In this document: positions 8,097-16,487 of the stretch, piece after piece
How positions within the stretch are numbered: position 1 is the first letter of the stretch
Layout of the letters: each line of letters opens with the position of its first letter
Translations under genes and position numbers: made by a program
NCBI RefSeq assembly: GCF_011694815.1
Contig: NZ_CP050177.1
Span: 1,798,001-1,862,000, forward strand
DNA: 64,000 nt
DNA from: Streptomyces liangshanensis
GTDB taxonomy: Bacteria > Actinomycetota > Actinomycetes > Streptomycetales > Streptomycetaceae
Direction of reading: 5' to 3'
Notes under the pieces: model-generated
Database searches by the model: none
The model's input: the letters and a program-made list of their open reading frames with translations, nothing else
What the model was told of the DNA's origin: nothing

Positions 8097-8870
8097 GTGA
8101 GCCAGGACTTCGACGGCAAGAAGCTCATCGTCATCGGCGGCACCAGCGGCATGGGGCTCGAAGCGGCCCGCCTCGTGATGGCCGAAGGGGGTACGGCGGT
8201 GGTCGTCGGCCGCAACCCCGAGGTGGCACGGTCCGCCGCCGAGGAGTTGGGGAAGCTCGGCACGGTGGAGACCCTCATCGCCGACCTCACCAGCACCGAG
8301 GACGTACACGCCCTGCGCGAGCGCCTGACCCAGGAGCACGCCGACGCACGCCTGTTGGTGAACGCGGCCGGCGTCTTCACCCCGAAGCCCTTCTGGGACC
8401 ACACCGAGGCGGACTACGACCTCTACCACGCCTTCAACAAGGCGGCGTTCCTGCTGACGCAGACCGTCACGAAGAACATGGCGGACGCCGGTGCCGGGGG
8501 CGCCGTGGTCAACATCGGTTCCATGTGGGCCCATCAGGCCGTGGCGGCCACCCCCTCCTCCGCCTACTCGATGGCCAAGGCCGGTCTGCACTCGCTCACC
8601 CAGCACCTCGCCATGGAACTGGCCCCGCACCGCATCCGTGTCAACGCGGTGGCGCCGGCCGTGGTCAGGACCCCCATCTACGAGGCGTTCGTCGCCAAGG
8701 AGGACCTGGACGAGGTGCTCGGCTCCTTCGACGACTTCCACCCGGCCGGCCGGACCGGCACCCCGGCCGACGTCGCCGCGACCATCCGGTTCCTCCTCTC
8801 CCCGCACACGGACTGGGTGACCGGCGCCGTCTGGAACGTCGACGGCGGTGTCATGGCCGGACGCAACTGA
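8097..8870 (+). CDS. SDR-family oxidoreductase
   Basis: A 257-residue SDR with all classical motifs: [15 protein letters not shown] (cofactor loop), LLVNAAGVF, the catalytic serine of NIGSMWAH, and YSMAKAG supplying Yxxx[16 protein letters not shown] is the usual C-terminus. No good ribosome site is visible, because the palindromic operator ends eight bases ahead of the GTG start, so the leader must be very short. It is followed at 43 bases by an OsmC gene. The pair looks like a stress or detoxification unit controlled by the TetR protein at 6422. Confidence 0.9.
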   Translation: MSQDFDGKKLIVIGGTSGMGLEAARLVMAEGGTAVVVGRNPEVARSAAEELGKLGTVETLIADLTSTEDVHALRERLTQEHADARLLVNAAGVFTPKPFWDHTEADYDLYHAFNKAAFLLTQTVTKNMADAGAGGAVVNIGSMWAHQAVAATPSSAYSMAKAGLHSLTQHLAMELAPHRIRVNAVAPAVVRTPIYEAFVAKEDLDEVLGSFDDFHPAGRTGTPADVAATIRFLLSPHTDWVTGAVWNVDGGVMAGRN

Positions 8871-8913
8871 CCCGGGATCCCTCGCCCGCCCCTCTCCTGA
8901 ACGGAACAGTCCC

Positions 8914-9546
8914 ATGTCTGTCCTCAACGGTGTGAACACCACCGCCCTCCGGAACACCGTCGAAGCGGTCCAGAGCGACCGGGCCCTCGGCCACGTGACC
9001 TTCTCGGTCAGGGGCGACTGGTCCGGAGGCTTCCGCATCGACTCGCGGACCGGCCCGCTGACCCAGGCCGGCGTGGCCAACGCGGGGCGTGACGGCCGCT
9101 ACACGATGGCCAGCGACGAACCGAAGGCCCTCCTCGGTACGGACACCGCCATCTCCCCCGCAGAGCACCTGCTCCAGGCGCTGGCCGGCTGCTACACCGT
9201 GACCCTCACGGCGAACGCGGCCGCACGCGGCATCGAACTGCGCGCTTTCCAGGTGCGGTTGGAGTCCGACTTCGACCTGAGCGGCTTCCTCGGCGTGGAC
9301 CCGCGGATCGCGCCGGGAGCGCAGCACATCCGGGCCACCGTGTCGGTCGACGCCCCGGAGGCCACCCCCGAGGAGCTCCAGGAGCTCATCGAGCTGGTGG
9401 AGCGGCGGTCGCCGATCCGCGACACACTCGCGCGCCAGGTGGAGGTGACGACCCAGCTGGCTCCGTACGCCGGGACGGACGCGGTGGGTTCGCCGGACGC
9501 GGCCGACTCAGGTCCGGCCGACGCGTCGGAGGATCGCCACCGCTAG
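8914..9546 (+). CDS. OsmC-family peroxiredoxin-like protein
   Basis: A 210-residue OsmC/Ohr-superfamily protein. SPAEHLLQALAGCYTVTLTANAAARGIEL carries the conserved first cysteine at the start of the long central helix. The second active cysteine expected in Ohr-type enzymes is not seen; the region reads RSPIRDTLARQVEV instead of VCPVS, so thiol peroxidase activity is uncertain. The start at 8914 is chosen because the reading from 8848 would overlap the SDR gene. The last 30 residues are a disordered Asp/Ala-rich tail. It is likely co-transcribed with the SDR gene. Confidence 0.8.
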   Translation: MSVLNGVNTTALRNTVEAVQSDRALGHVTFSVRGDWSGGFRIDSRTGPLTQAGVANAGRDGRYTMASDEPKALLGTDTAISPAEHLLQALAGCYTVTLTANAAARGIELRAFQVRLESDFDLSGFLGVDPRIAPGAQHIRATVSVDAPEATPEELQELIELVERRSPIRDTLARQVEVTTQLAPYAGTDAVGSPDAADSGPADASEDRHR

Positions 9547-9556
9547 GGTTCCCGGT

Positions 9557-10369
9557 GTGACCGACCCGGACGCGAGTGCCCACCCGTACGCGGATCTCGA
9601 CGACCTCGGAGTCGCCACGGCCGCCGTACGGGCCGGCGCCGACGTGGTACGCGGGCTGTACGGCCAGCGGCTCAGCCGTATCGAGAAGGGCGGCGGGGAC
9701 TTCGCCACCGCCGCCGACGTCGAGGCGGAGAGGGCGATCCTCGGCGTCCTCCGTGCCGCGCGGCCCGAGGACGCGGTGCTCGGCGAGGAGGGCGGGCGGC
9801 AGGGGGTCGTGGACGCGCAGCGCCAGTGGCTGGTGGACCCCCTGTGCGGCACGCTCAACTACGCCGTGGGCAGCATGCTCGTGGCGGTGAACGTGGCGCT
9901 GCGGGACGGGGCGGCGGCCGTGGCGGACCCGTTCGGCGGCGAGGTCTTCCGTACGGACGGCGAGAGCGCGTGGGTACGGTACGACGGCGCCGACACGCGG
10001 CTGGCACCCTCGTCCGGCTCCCGCCTGGTGGACGTCAACCTCGATCCGCCCTTCCCCGGCGCGCCGGGCTTCCGGGCCGTGGACCTGCTGGCCCACCCCG
10101 GGTTCGCCGGGCAATTCCGGCCGCGGGTCGTCTCCACGACGCTGGCGCTGGCCTGGGTCGCCGCCGGCCGGCGCGCGGCGTACGTCACCGACGGCGGCGA
10201 CCTGTCGGGCAGCGTCCACTTCGCCGCCGGCATCGCCCTGTGCCGGGCCGCCGGTTGTGTGGTCACCGGCATCGACGGCGGCCCGATCGGGCCCACGGGC
10301 CGGGGACTTGTCGCGGCGGCCGACGCCGGGACGCACGCGCTGCTGATGTCGATGATCCGCGGCCGATGA
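9557..10369 (+). CDS. Inositol-monophosphatase-fold protein with altered metal site
   Basis: A 270-residue protein of the IMPase/FBPase/CysQ superfamily. E77-E78 in LGEEGG and D94 in WLVDPLCGTLNY match the first metal ligands. The canonical DPxDGTxN motif has Cys at position 97 in place of the second Asp. The distal WDxAAG motif is SVHFAAG, so the third Asp is replaced by His221. Loss of two carboxylate ligands makes ordinary Mg-dependent phosphatase activity doubtful. The GTG at 9557 lies ten bases after the osmC stop, so it may belong to the same transcript. It could be a non-catalytic or differently metallated relative. Confidence 0.75.
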   Translation: MTDPDASAHPYADLDDLGVATAAVRAGADVVRGLYGQRLSRIEKGGGDFATAADVEAERAILGVLRAARPEDAVLGEEGGRQGVVDAQRQWLVDPLCGTLNYAVGSMLVAVNVALRDGAAAVADPFGGEVFRTDGESAWVRYDGADTRLAPSSGSRLVDVNLDPPFPGAPGFRAVDLLAHPGFAGQFRPRVVSTTLALAWVAAGRRAAYVTDGGDLSGSVHFAAGIALCRAAGCVVTGIDGGPIGPTGRGLVAAADAGTHALLMSMIRGR

Positions 10370-10381
10370 TCCGCGGCCGGC

Positions 10382-10405
10382 GCGCGTCCGCCGCGGCGGA
10401 CGCGC
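10382..10405. terminator. Bidirectional hairpin between convergent genes
   Basis: GCGCGTCCGCC (10382-10392) pairs perfectly with GGCGGACGCGC (10395-10405). It fills the 37-bp gap between the convergent IMPase-like and acetyltransferase genes. Confidence 0.6.
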
Positions 10406-10406
10406 C

Positions 10407-11051
10407 CTAGAGGCCCGTCGGAGCGGCCGCTTCGAGGGCGTCGACGCTCCCCGACATGACCGTCCGTACGTGGTCGGTGAGGTGCTCGGCGGGCCAGTCC
10501 CACCACGCGACGGCGAGCAGCCGGGCCACGTCCCGCTCGTCGTACCGCGTGCGGACGAGGCGCGCCGGGTTGCCGCCGACGATTCCGTAGTCGGGCACGT
10601 CCTTCGTGACGACCGCGCCGGCGGCGACGATCGCGCCGTGCCCGATCCGTACCCCGGGCATCACCGTCGCCCCGTACCCGAACCAGACGTCGTTCCCGAC
10701 GACCGTGTCGCCCCGGTTCGGCAGGCCGGTGAGGAGGTCGGCGTGCTCGGCCCAGGAGCCGCCCATCGTCGGGAAGGGGAACGTGGAGGGGCCGTCCATG
10801 CGGTGGTTGGCACCGTTCATGAGGAACCGCACGCCGGTCCCGAGGGCGCAGAACCTGCCGATGACCAGCCGCTCGGGCCCGTAGTGGTAGAGGACGTTGC
10901 GCGTCTCGAAGGCGGTCGGGTCGTCGGGGTCGTCGTAGTAGGAGTACTCCCCGACCTCGATCAAGGGGGACGTCACCAGCGGCCGGAGCAGCACCACGCG
11001 CGGCTGTCCCGGCATCGGGTGGAGTACGGACGGGTCGGCGGGCACGGGCAT
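10407..11051 (-). CDS. Vat/CatB-type O-acetyltransferase (xenobiotic acetyltransferase family)
   Basis: A 214-residue left-handed beta-helix acetyltransferase. The hexapeptide repeats are clear in [69 protein letters not shown] carries the catalytic histidine region of the streptogramin A / chloramphenicol xenobiotic acetyltransferase group. It would move acetyl from acetyl-CoA to a hydroxyl. The length equals that of Vat proteins. Whether it confers resistance or modifies an endogenous metabolite cannot be told, and no biosynthetic cluster is nearby. The N-terminus ([19 protein letters not shown]) is slightly longer than in classical Vat. Confidence 0.85.
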   Translation of the reverse strand: MPVPADPSVLHPMPGQPRVVLLRPLVTSPLIEVGEYSYYDDPDDPTAFETRNVLYHYGPERLVIGRFCALGTGVRFLMNGANHRMDGPSTFPFPTMGGSWAEHADLLTGLPNRGDTVVGNDVWFGYGATVMPGVRIGHGAIVAAGAVVTKDVPDYGIVGGNPARLVRTRYDERDVARLLAVAWWDWPAEHLTDHVRTVMSGSVDALEAAAPTGL

Positions 11052-11177
11052 GGCGGCGATTCCTCACGATTGCGCGTCACTGATCCGACCTATGCCGGAC
11101 CGCCGGAGCTGTTCCTGACCCATGATCGGGCCGACGCGCCCCACCGCGACACCGATTTACCGCCGCGCGGCGGCCGC

Positions 11178-11477
11178 TCAGTCCCGGCCCCCGCCGCCGT
11201 CGCTCGGCCACGTGCCCGTCGCGCGCTCGATCGCCTTGGCGCCCGACCGGTCGACCGCGCTGCGCACGACCGCGAAGATCGCGCCCTGCACGGCGGCCGC
11301 CAGCAGCACTTCGCCCCAGCCACGGTCGCGGTCCAGGGCGTCCGGCGCGTCGTCCTCGTGGCGCAGGACCTTCCACGTCTTCTGGAAGGCGAGCCCGGCC
11401 ACGGCGCCGCCGGCCCAGCCGAGGACAAAGCCGACGGGCTTGTACGCGAGGGTGAGTTTCCGCTTCTTCTTCGTCAC
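11178..11477 (-). CDS. DUF4235 small membrane protein
   Basis: A 99-residue protein if started at the GTG at 11477 (VTKKKRKLTLAYKP). A TTG at 11534 would add 19 residues that do not look like the family. Two hydrophobic stretches, VGFVLGWAGGAVAGLAF and GEVLLAAAVQGAIFAVVRSAV, suggest membrane helices separated by the charged loop RHEDDAPDALDRDRGW. The family is common in actinomycetes and has no known function. Confidence 0.7.
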   Translation of the reverse strand: MTKKKRKLTLAYKPVGFVLGWAGGAVAGLAFQKTWKVLRHEDDAPDALDRDRGWGEVLLAAAVQGAIFAVVRSAVDRSGAKAIERATGTWPSDGGGGRD

Positions 11478-11633
11478 CCCGGACGGGTGCCCGCGCCGGG
11501 CGGAAGCACACGGCACGAGCCCGGTTCCGGCCAAAGAGCGGATGTCTGTGGACCGGGATTGAACCGCGAGCGCGCTCCGCCCGTGCAGATGGGTGGCATG
11601 GTCATGGCAACGATGAGAGGGACCTCACCAGCT

Positions 11634-12857
11634 ATGAACAGATCACAGTCATTCCCCCGCCGGGCCCGGCGCGCGAGCGCCGTACTCGCCCTGGCGCTCA
11701 CCACCGCCCTCGTGACCCCGGCGGTGTCCCGGGCCGAGTCGGCCGCGGCGACCACCCAGGTCGTCACCTGGGGAGCGAGCGCCGACCGGCTCGACGCGGC
11801 GGTGGCGGGGCGCACGCACCGCCTCGTCATCCACACCAGCGCGGGCGGCAGCGCGCTGCGGATCCGCCTCTCCAACGCCTTCGGCGACCAGCCGGTCACC
11901 TTCGGCCGCGCGTACGTAGGGGTACGGGCGTCCGGAGCGGCCGTCGCCCCCGGCACGAACCGGGCCCTGACCTTCGGCGGGGCGGCGTCCGTCACCGTAC
12001 CGGCGGGCGGTTCGGTGTACAGCGACCCGCTGGCCGGCACCGTGGCGGCGCGGGCCGATCTCGCGGTGAGCATCTACGTGCAGAGCGCGGCCGGTACCGC
12101 GACCGGCCACCAGATGGGCCGTCAGACCTCGTACATCGCGCCCGGCGGCAACTTCGCGGCGGCCGAGGCGGGGACGGCCTACACCCAGACGACGGGCTTC
12201 CGTTACTACCTCGACGCCGTGGTCACCGACGCGCCGGCCGGCACCGGGGCGGTGGTCGCCCTGGGCGACTCGATCACGGACGGCTCGAACTCCACGCCGG
12301 ACACCAACCGCCGGTGGCCGGACCTGCTGTCGGCCCGCCTCCAGGGCAACGGGAACACCACCGTCAAGGGGGTGGCCAACGAAGGCATCTCCGGCAACAA
12401 GGTGCTGACGGACGGCGCCGGCGTCAGCGCGCTGAAGCGGCTCGACCGGGACGTCCTGTCGCAGCGCGGCCTGCGCACGGTGATCCTGCTCGAAGGCGTC
12501 AACGACATCAAGGCCAACCCGGCCCCGACGGCCGCCCAGTTGATCACCGCGTACCGGCAGATCATCGACCGGAGCCGGGCGAGGGGCGTGTGCGTCGTGG
12601 GCGCGACGGTCATGCCGTACGAGGGATGGCCCGAGTGGAACGCCAACGGTGAGGCCATCCGCCAGGAGGTGAACCGCTTCATCCGCAGTGGCGCGTTCGA
12701 CGCGGTGGTCGACTTCGACGCGGCGATACGGAATCCCTCGGCGCCCTCGAAGATGCTGCCCGCGTACGACGCCGGCGACCACCTGCACCCGAACGACGCG
12801 GGGATGAAGCTGATGGCGGACTCGGTGAACCTGAACGCCCTGAGGTGCTCGCGCTAG
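11634..12857 (+). CDS. Secreted SGNH/GDSL hydrolase
   Basis: A 407-residue exported esterase/lipase-type enzyme. The first 35 or so residues are a signal peptide with an Arg-rich n-region (PRRARRAS), a hydrophobic core and a probable cleavage near SRAESA. The catalytic blocks are VVALGDSITDGS (nucleophile Ser), ISGNK (block II Gly), LEGVNDI (block III Asn) and AGDHLHPNDAG (Asp-His). A beta-sandwich-like N-terminal domain (residues 45-200) precedes the hydrolase domain, as in several Streptomyces extracellular esterases. The start at 11634 follows AGAGGGA by about ten bases; earlier in-frame ATGs at 11590 and 11611 are less likely. A strong terminator follows. Confidence 0.87.
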   Translation: MNRSQSFPRRARRASAVLALALTTALVTPAVSRAESAAATTQVVTWGASADRLDAAVAGRTHRLVIHTSAGGSALRIRLSNAFGDQPVTFGRAYVGVRASGAAVAPGTNRALTFGGAASVTVPAGGSVYSDPLAGTVAARADLAVSIYVQSAAGTATGHQMGRQTSYIAPGGNFAAAEAGTAYTQTTGFRYYLDAVVTDAPAGTGAVVALGDSITDGSNSTPDTNRRWPDLLSARLQGNGNTTVKGVANEGISGNKVLTDGAGVSALKRLDRDVLSQRGLRTVILLEGVNDIKANPAPTAAQLITAYRQIIDRSRARGVCVVGATVMPYEGWPEWNANGEAIRQEVNRFIRSGAFDAVVDFDAAIRNPSAPSKMLPAYDAGDHLHPNDAGMKLMADSVNLNALRCSR

Positions 12858-12885
12858 AGACACCGACCGGCGCACGTACGCCCGG

Positions 12886-12920
12886 GGGCCGTACGGGGCG
12901 AGTCCCGCCCCGTACGGCCC
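12886..12920 (+). terminator. Terminator of the SGNH hydrolase gene
   Basis: A perfect 15-bp stem, GGGCCGTACGGGGCG at 12886-12900 with its complement at 12906-12920 around the loop AGTCC, begins 29 bases after the stop. Confidence 0.75.
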
Positions 12921-13102
12921 TTCGGCGCGCTAAACACCGGTCCGCGCGTTTCCTGCCCGCATTCACTCCTTCGCGCGAAGGGACACGCATCCGCCCGATC
13001 CCGCCGGCCGCCTTTGGTGAAGTGGGAGCACGCCCGTGCGGTGGGCCTTCGGTGGCCTGGGCGGTCAGTGGCACCCAGCGGCATTCGGGAAGTGGGAGAT
13101 CC

Positions 13103-13639
13103 ATGCGGACAGAAGCGGTCGACCGGGTCCGGACAGTGTTCGCGCTGTTCGACGCGGACGGTAACGGAGTGATCGAGGCGGACGACTTCGAGTTGATGGC
13201 GGACCGGGTCCTCGGTGTCACGCCCGAGGCGCCGGACGCGCGGCGGAGCGCGGCGCTCAGTGGCTTCCGGGCCTTCTGGGCGGCCCTGGCCGGGGAGTTG
13301 GACGCCCATGGCGACGGCAGGATCGACTTCGAGGAGTTCAAGGCGGTCGTGCTCGCGCCGGAGCGGTTCGACGCGGCGGTCACCGAGTTCGCCGAGGCGC
13401 TCACGGAAGTGGCCGATCCGGACGGGGACGGCCTGATCGGGCGCGCGGACTTCGTGGCGGTCCTGACGGCCATCGGCTTCGCGGCGCCGAACGTCGAGTC
13501 GCTGTTCGAGGGCCTGGAGCCGACGGCCTCGGACCAGGTGACGACGTCGGCCTGGGCCGAGGCGATCAAGGACTACTACCGCCCGGATCTGGCGGGCATC
13601 GTGGGAGACCGCCTGGTCCCGGCGCTGACGACGGGCTGA
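13103..13639 (+). CDS. EF-hand calcium-binding protein (calerythrin-like)
   Basis: A 178-residue cytosolic calcium-binding protein. Three canonical 12-residue loops are visible: DADGNGVIEADD, DAHGDGRIDFEE and DPDGDGLIGRAD, all with Asp at 1, 3 and 5 and Gly at 6. A fourth, degenerate hand sits near EPTASDQVTTSAW. Size and spacing match calerythrin and the Streptomyces Cab proteins, which buffer or sense Ca2+. The start at 13103 has GGGAGA five bases upstream; the 86 upstream in-frame codons are non-coding in character. A perfect hairpin separates it from the convergent glycosyltransferase. Confidence 0.85.
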   Translation: MRTEAVDRVRTVFALFDADGNGVIEADDFELMADRVLGVTPEAPDARRSAALSGFRAFWAALAGELDAHGDGRIDFEEFKAVVLAPERFDAAVTEFAEALTEVADPDGDGLIGRADFVAVLTAIGFAAPNVESLFEGLEPTASDQVTTSAWAEAIKDYYRPDLAGIVGDRLVPALTTG

Positions 13640-13650
13640 GCGGCCGCCCC

Positions 13651-13682
13651 CGCCCGGACCGGGGCCGACCCCGGTCCGGGCG
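13651..13682. terminator. Bidirectional terminator, 14-bp perfect stem
   Basis: CGCCCGGACCGGGG (13651-13664) pairs with CCCCGGTCCGGGCG (13669-13682) around CCGA, between the convergent EF-hand and glycosyltransferase genes. Confidence 0.7.
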
Positions 13683-13737
13683 GATCGGCGCGGGTGGATC
13701 GGCGCGGGTGGATCGGTCCGGGCGGATCGGCGCGCGC
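13682..13737. repeat. Four tandem 14-bp repeats
   Basis: GGATCGGCGCGGGT is repeated at 13682 and 13696, followed by two diverged copies at 13710 and 13724. They lie between the terminator and the glycosyltransferase stop. No function is evident. Confidence 0.6.
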
Positions 13738-13747
13738 GGTCCCAGGG

Positions 13748-14890
13748 TCAGGCGCGCTCCGCCGCCCACGTGTCGGCCAGGCGGTCCGCCACCTCGCCGG
13801 GCGTGGGCATGGCGGCGATACGACGGGCGATGCGCCGCGCGCTCTCCCGGTACGGCGGGCTCGTCGCCACCTCCACGACGGTGCGCGCCACCTCGGCGGG
13901 ATCGGCGGGGTCGGACGTGACGACGACCGCGGCGCCCGCCGCCGCCACACGTTCGGCCTGCCCTCCCTGGTCGGCCCCTTGAGGGAGCAGCACGAGGGGC
14001 AGGCCGGCCGCCAGCGCCCCGAGGTTGGTGCCGGCGCCCCCGTGGGCGAGCACGACGTCCACGCCGTCGAGGAGTGACTCGTAGGGCAGGAAGTCCTCGA
14101 ACACGACCCGGTCCGAGTCGAGGGCGAAGTCACCGGGAGACATGGTCGTGCCGAGGGTGACCCGCACTCCCGCGCCGTGCGCGAGCAGTCCGCGCAGGAG
14201 GGGGTTGAGCACCGACGGGTCGGAGAAGATCGTGCCGAACGTCATGAGTACCTTCGGATCACCGGTCAGGGGCTCCGGCGTGCGGGGCCGTACGCCGACC
14301 GCCGCCCGATGGGCCTCCGGCCGCAGCGCCTGCCATCCCGGAGGGGCTTCCCACCCCTCCACCTGGAGGTCGGCGGGGCAGATGTCCAGGACCCAGCGGG
14401 GCTCCCGCCACCCCACCCCGCGCGCGGCGTAGTCCCGGGTCGCGCGGTCGGTCGACGCCCGGATGAAGCCGGCGGACACGTCCGCGCCGAAGGTGTGCAC
14501 CGCGTGGGGGACGTCGCGGACCGACGCCAGGTACGGTCCCACGAAGTCCATGGGGTCATGGATCACCAGATCCGGCCGCCAGCGGTGTGCCGCGTCCGCG
14601 CACGCGTCCGCGGACAGGTCGAGCCGGGCGGTGACGAACGCCTCGATCACGGCGTCGACATCACCGCTCCTGCGCACGTCCACACCGGTCCTGCGGCCCA
14701 CCTCGGCGATGACGTCCTGGCTCTCGGCGCCGGCGATCAAGGCCTCCAGGCCTTCGTCGGCGGCGAGGTGCGCCAAGGACGCCGGAACCATGAGGGCCAC
14801 CTCGTCCCCCCGGGCGCGGAAGGCTCGGGCGAGGGGCAGCAGCGGGATCAGGTGGCCGTAGGCGGGGACACCGGAGAAAAGTACGCGCAT
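13748..14890 (-). CDS. Family 1 glycosyltransferase (MGT/OleD-like, GT-B fold)
   Basis: A 380-residue nucleotide-sugar glycosyltransferase. The N-terminal MRVLFSGVPAYGHLIPLLPLARAFRARG carries the acceptor-domain glycine loop and catalytic-histidine region. The C-terminal DVVLAHGGAGTNLGALAAGLP followed by PQGADQGGQAERV is the donor-binding motif of macrolide- and natural-product-type GT1 enzymes. It probably glucosylates a small hydrophobic acceptor such as an antibiotic or flavonoid. It stands alone, with no polyketide or sugar genes nearby, so detoxification is more likely than biosynthesis. Confidence 0.88.
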   Translation of the reverse strand: MRVLFSGVPAYGHLIPLLPLARAFRARGDEVALMVPASLAHLAADEGLEALIAGAESQDVIAEVGRRTGVDVRRSGDVDAVIEAFVTARLDLSADACADAAHRWRPDLVIHDPMDFVGPYLASVRDVPHAVHTFGADVSAGFIRASTDRATRDYAARGVGWREPRWVLDICPADLQVEGWEAPPGWQALRPEAHRAAVGVRPRTPEPLTGDPKVLMTFGTIFSDPSVLNPLLRGLLAHGAGVRVTLGTTMSPGDFALDSDRVVFEDFLPYESLLDGVDVVLAHGGAGTNLGALAAGLPLVLLPQGADQGGQAERVAAAGAAVVVTSDPADPAEVARTVVEVATSPPYRESARRIARRIAAMPTPGEVADRLADTWAAERA

Positions 14891-15019
14891 CGGGCCAGAG
14901 TACGCACGCCGGATCCGGCGACCGGGCGGGCGGGGGCGTCACGCACGGGGGCCGGCCGCGTCACCGGCGGCCGGCCCCGGTGTGACGGGAAGGGCGGTGG
15001 GGCGATCGGTGCGGCCGTC

Positions 15020-15331
15020 TCAGTTGCCGATGCCGGAGCTGCCGATGCCCGTGTTGCCGATGCCGTGGCTGCCGACACCGGTGTTGCCGATGCCCGCGTT
15101 GCCCACGCCCCAGTTCCCGACACCGGCGTCGCCGATGCCGTGGTTGTACGCGCCCGCGGCGCCGATGCCGTAGTTGTACGCGCCGGCGCTGCCGATGCCG
15201 TGGTTGTGGGCGCCCGCGTCGCCCACACCGACCGGCCGGTCGTCGTGCGCGGCAGCCACGCCCGCGCCGCAGAGAGTCAGGACCGCCGCGGCGCCCATGG
15301 CGGCCGTCACACGCAGAAGCGTTGAACGCAT
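15020..15331 (-). CDS. Secreted Gly/Asn-rich decapeptide-repeat protein (MPTR-like)
   Basis: A 103-residue exported protein. A signal peptide of about 28 residues (VTAAMGAAAVLTLCGAGVAAAHA-like) precedes a mature part that is almost entirely repeat. Six decapeptides follow the pattern xNxG[IV]GxxGx: HNHGIGSAGA, YNYGIGAAGA, YNHGIGDAGV, GNWGVGNAGI, GNTGVGSHGI and GNTGIGSSGI, ending in GN. The pattern resembles the NxGxGNxG repeats of mycobacterial PPE-MPTR proteins, which are related to the pentapeptide-repeat helix. There are no PPE, ESX or other domains. Function is unknown, and the cell surface or medium is the likely location. Confidence 0.75.
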   Translation of the reverse strand: MRSTLLRVTAAMGAAAVLTLCGAGVAAAHDDRPVGVGDAGAHNHGIGSAGAYNYGIGAAGAYNHGIGDAGVGNWGVGNAGIGNTGVGSHGIGNTGIGSSGIGN

Positions 15332-15587
15332 CGTCAGATACCTCCCGATAAAGGACTGTTGATCTCCATCTCTAGCACGCCCTCCTCCCGGTTCCCGGCC
15401 CCGAAGGGCCCCCGGCGGCCGTGTCGACCTCAGGACCGTGACGCGGAGCGCACCTCACCTCACACGGCGCGACCGGCGCGGGCCGGCGCCACAGGGGGTG
15501 AACCACACACCCCCTGAGGCCCGTGTGTTATCCCGGTAGGTATCGGAATGCGCACACGCAACCGCCGCACCAGCACGAAGGGCCGTC
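15332..15587. other. Divergent intergenic region, no gene seen
   Basis: A 256-bp gap between the repeat protein (start 15331) and the LLM oxidoreductase (start 15588). It must hold both promoters. I see only GC-rich short inverted repeats and no clear -35/-10 pair. Confidence 0.4.
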
Positions 15588-16430
15588 ATGAGCAACCACC
15601 CGTTCCGCTTCGGCGTCAGTCTGATCAACGTCGGCTCCCGATCCTCCTGGCGCGACCGCGTGCGGGAGACGGAGGATCTGGGGTACGACGTGCTCCAGAT
15701 GCCCGACCACCTGGGCATGCAGTCGCCGTTCCCCGCGCTGGTGGCCGCCGCCGACGTGACGAGCATGCGCCTGGGTACGTACGTGCTCAACGCCTCCGTC
15801 GCGAGCCCCGCGTACCTGGCCCGGGACGTCACCGACACGCAGCGCCTGACCGACGGCCGCCTGGAGCTGGGGCTCGGCGCGGGATACATGCCGAACGAGT
15901 TCGAGGCCGTGGGCCTGCCGTTCGGTACGGGCGGGGAGCGCCTGGGCCGGCTGGAGAAGACCCTGTCGGCGCTGCGTGAACTGCTGGCGGCGGAGGCCGA
16001 CGTACCCGTACCGCCGATCATGCTGGCGGGCGCCGGCGACCGCATGCTGCGCGTGGGCGCCCGGGAGGCCGACATCTTCAGCTTCTCGGTGATGGCCGGG
16101 GTGACGCCGGGCGTGCCGCCCGAGGAGGCGTTCGCCCGCCGGATCCAGGTGCTGCGGGAGGCGGCGGGCGACCGCCTCGACAAGATCGAGCTGAACCTGT
16201 TCGTCGCGGCCGTGGGCGAGAGCGCGGAGACGCTCGACCTGTCGATCATCCGCCAGGCCAGCGGTCTGGACGACGCGCAGCTCAACCAGGTGCCCGGCGT
16301 GCTGATCGGTTCGGCGGGCGAGATCGCCGACCGGTTGCGCCGCTACCGCGAGGAGTACGGCATCACGTACATCAGCGTCCTGGAGCCGCACCGGGACGCG
16401 TTCGCCGAGGTCATCAAGCACCTGCGCTGA
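15588..16430 (+). CDS. LLM-class F420-dependent oxidoreductase (TIGR03621-like)
   Basis: A 280-residue TIM-barrel flavin/F420 enzyme. FRFGVSLINVGSRSSWRDRVRETEDLGYDVLQMPDHLG is the N-terminal signature of the luciferase-like superfamily. GRLELGLGAGYMPNEFEAVGLPF and the C-terminal VLIGSAGEIADRLRRYREEYGITYISV match an actinobacterial subfamily annotated as F420-dependent. It would transfer hydride between F420H2 and an unknown substrate. It has no operon partner: the next gene is convergent, with a small hairpin between. Confidence 0.85.
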   Translation: MSNHPFRFGVSLINVGSRSSWRDRVRETEDLGYDVLQMPDHLGMQSPFPALVAAADVTSMRLGTYVLNASVASPAYLARDVTDTQRLTDGRLELGLGAGYMPNEFEAVGLPFGTGGERLGRLEKTLSALRELLAAEADVPVPPIMLAGAGDRMLRVGAREADIFSFSVMAGVTPGVPPEEAFARRIQVLREAAGDRLDKIELNLFVAAVGESAETLDLSIIRQASGLDDAQLNQVPGVLIGSAGEIADRLRRYREEYGITYISVLEPHRDAFAEVIKHLR

Positions 16431-16447
16431 CGCGGTACGGCTCTCCG

Positions 16448-16469
16448 GGCCGGGGGATCCGTCCCGGCC
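16448..16469. terminator. Small hairpin between convergent genes
   Basis: GGCCGGG (16448-16454) pairs with CCCGGCC (16463-16469). It lies 18 bases after the LLM gene stop and 19 before the stop of the convergent gene. Confidence 0.4.
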
Positions 16470-16487
16470 AGGAGGCCCTGGTCCGTC

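Noticed and set aside
10470..12857. Very long forward frame running through the acetyltransferase and DUF4235 region into the SGNH hydrolase
   Set aside because: Only the part from 11634 has a signal peptide and hydrolase motifs. The earlier part is the high-GC antisense shadow of two real minus-strand genes.
13748..14890. Glycosyltransferase as part of an antibiotic biosynthetic cluster
   Set aside because: No polyketide, peptide synthetase, terpene or deoxysugar genes surround it, so a stand-alone role is more likely.
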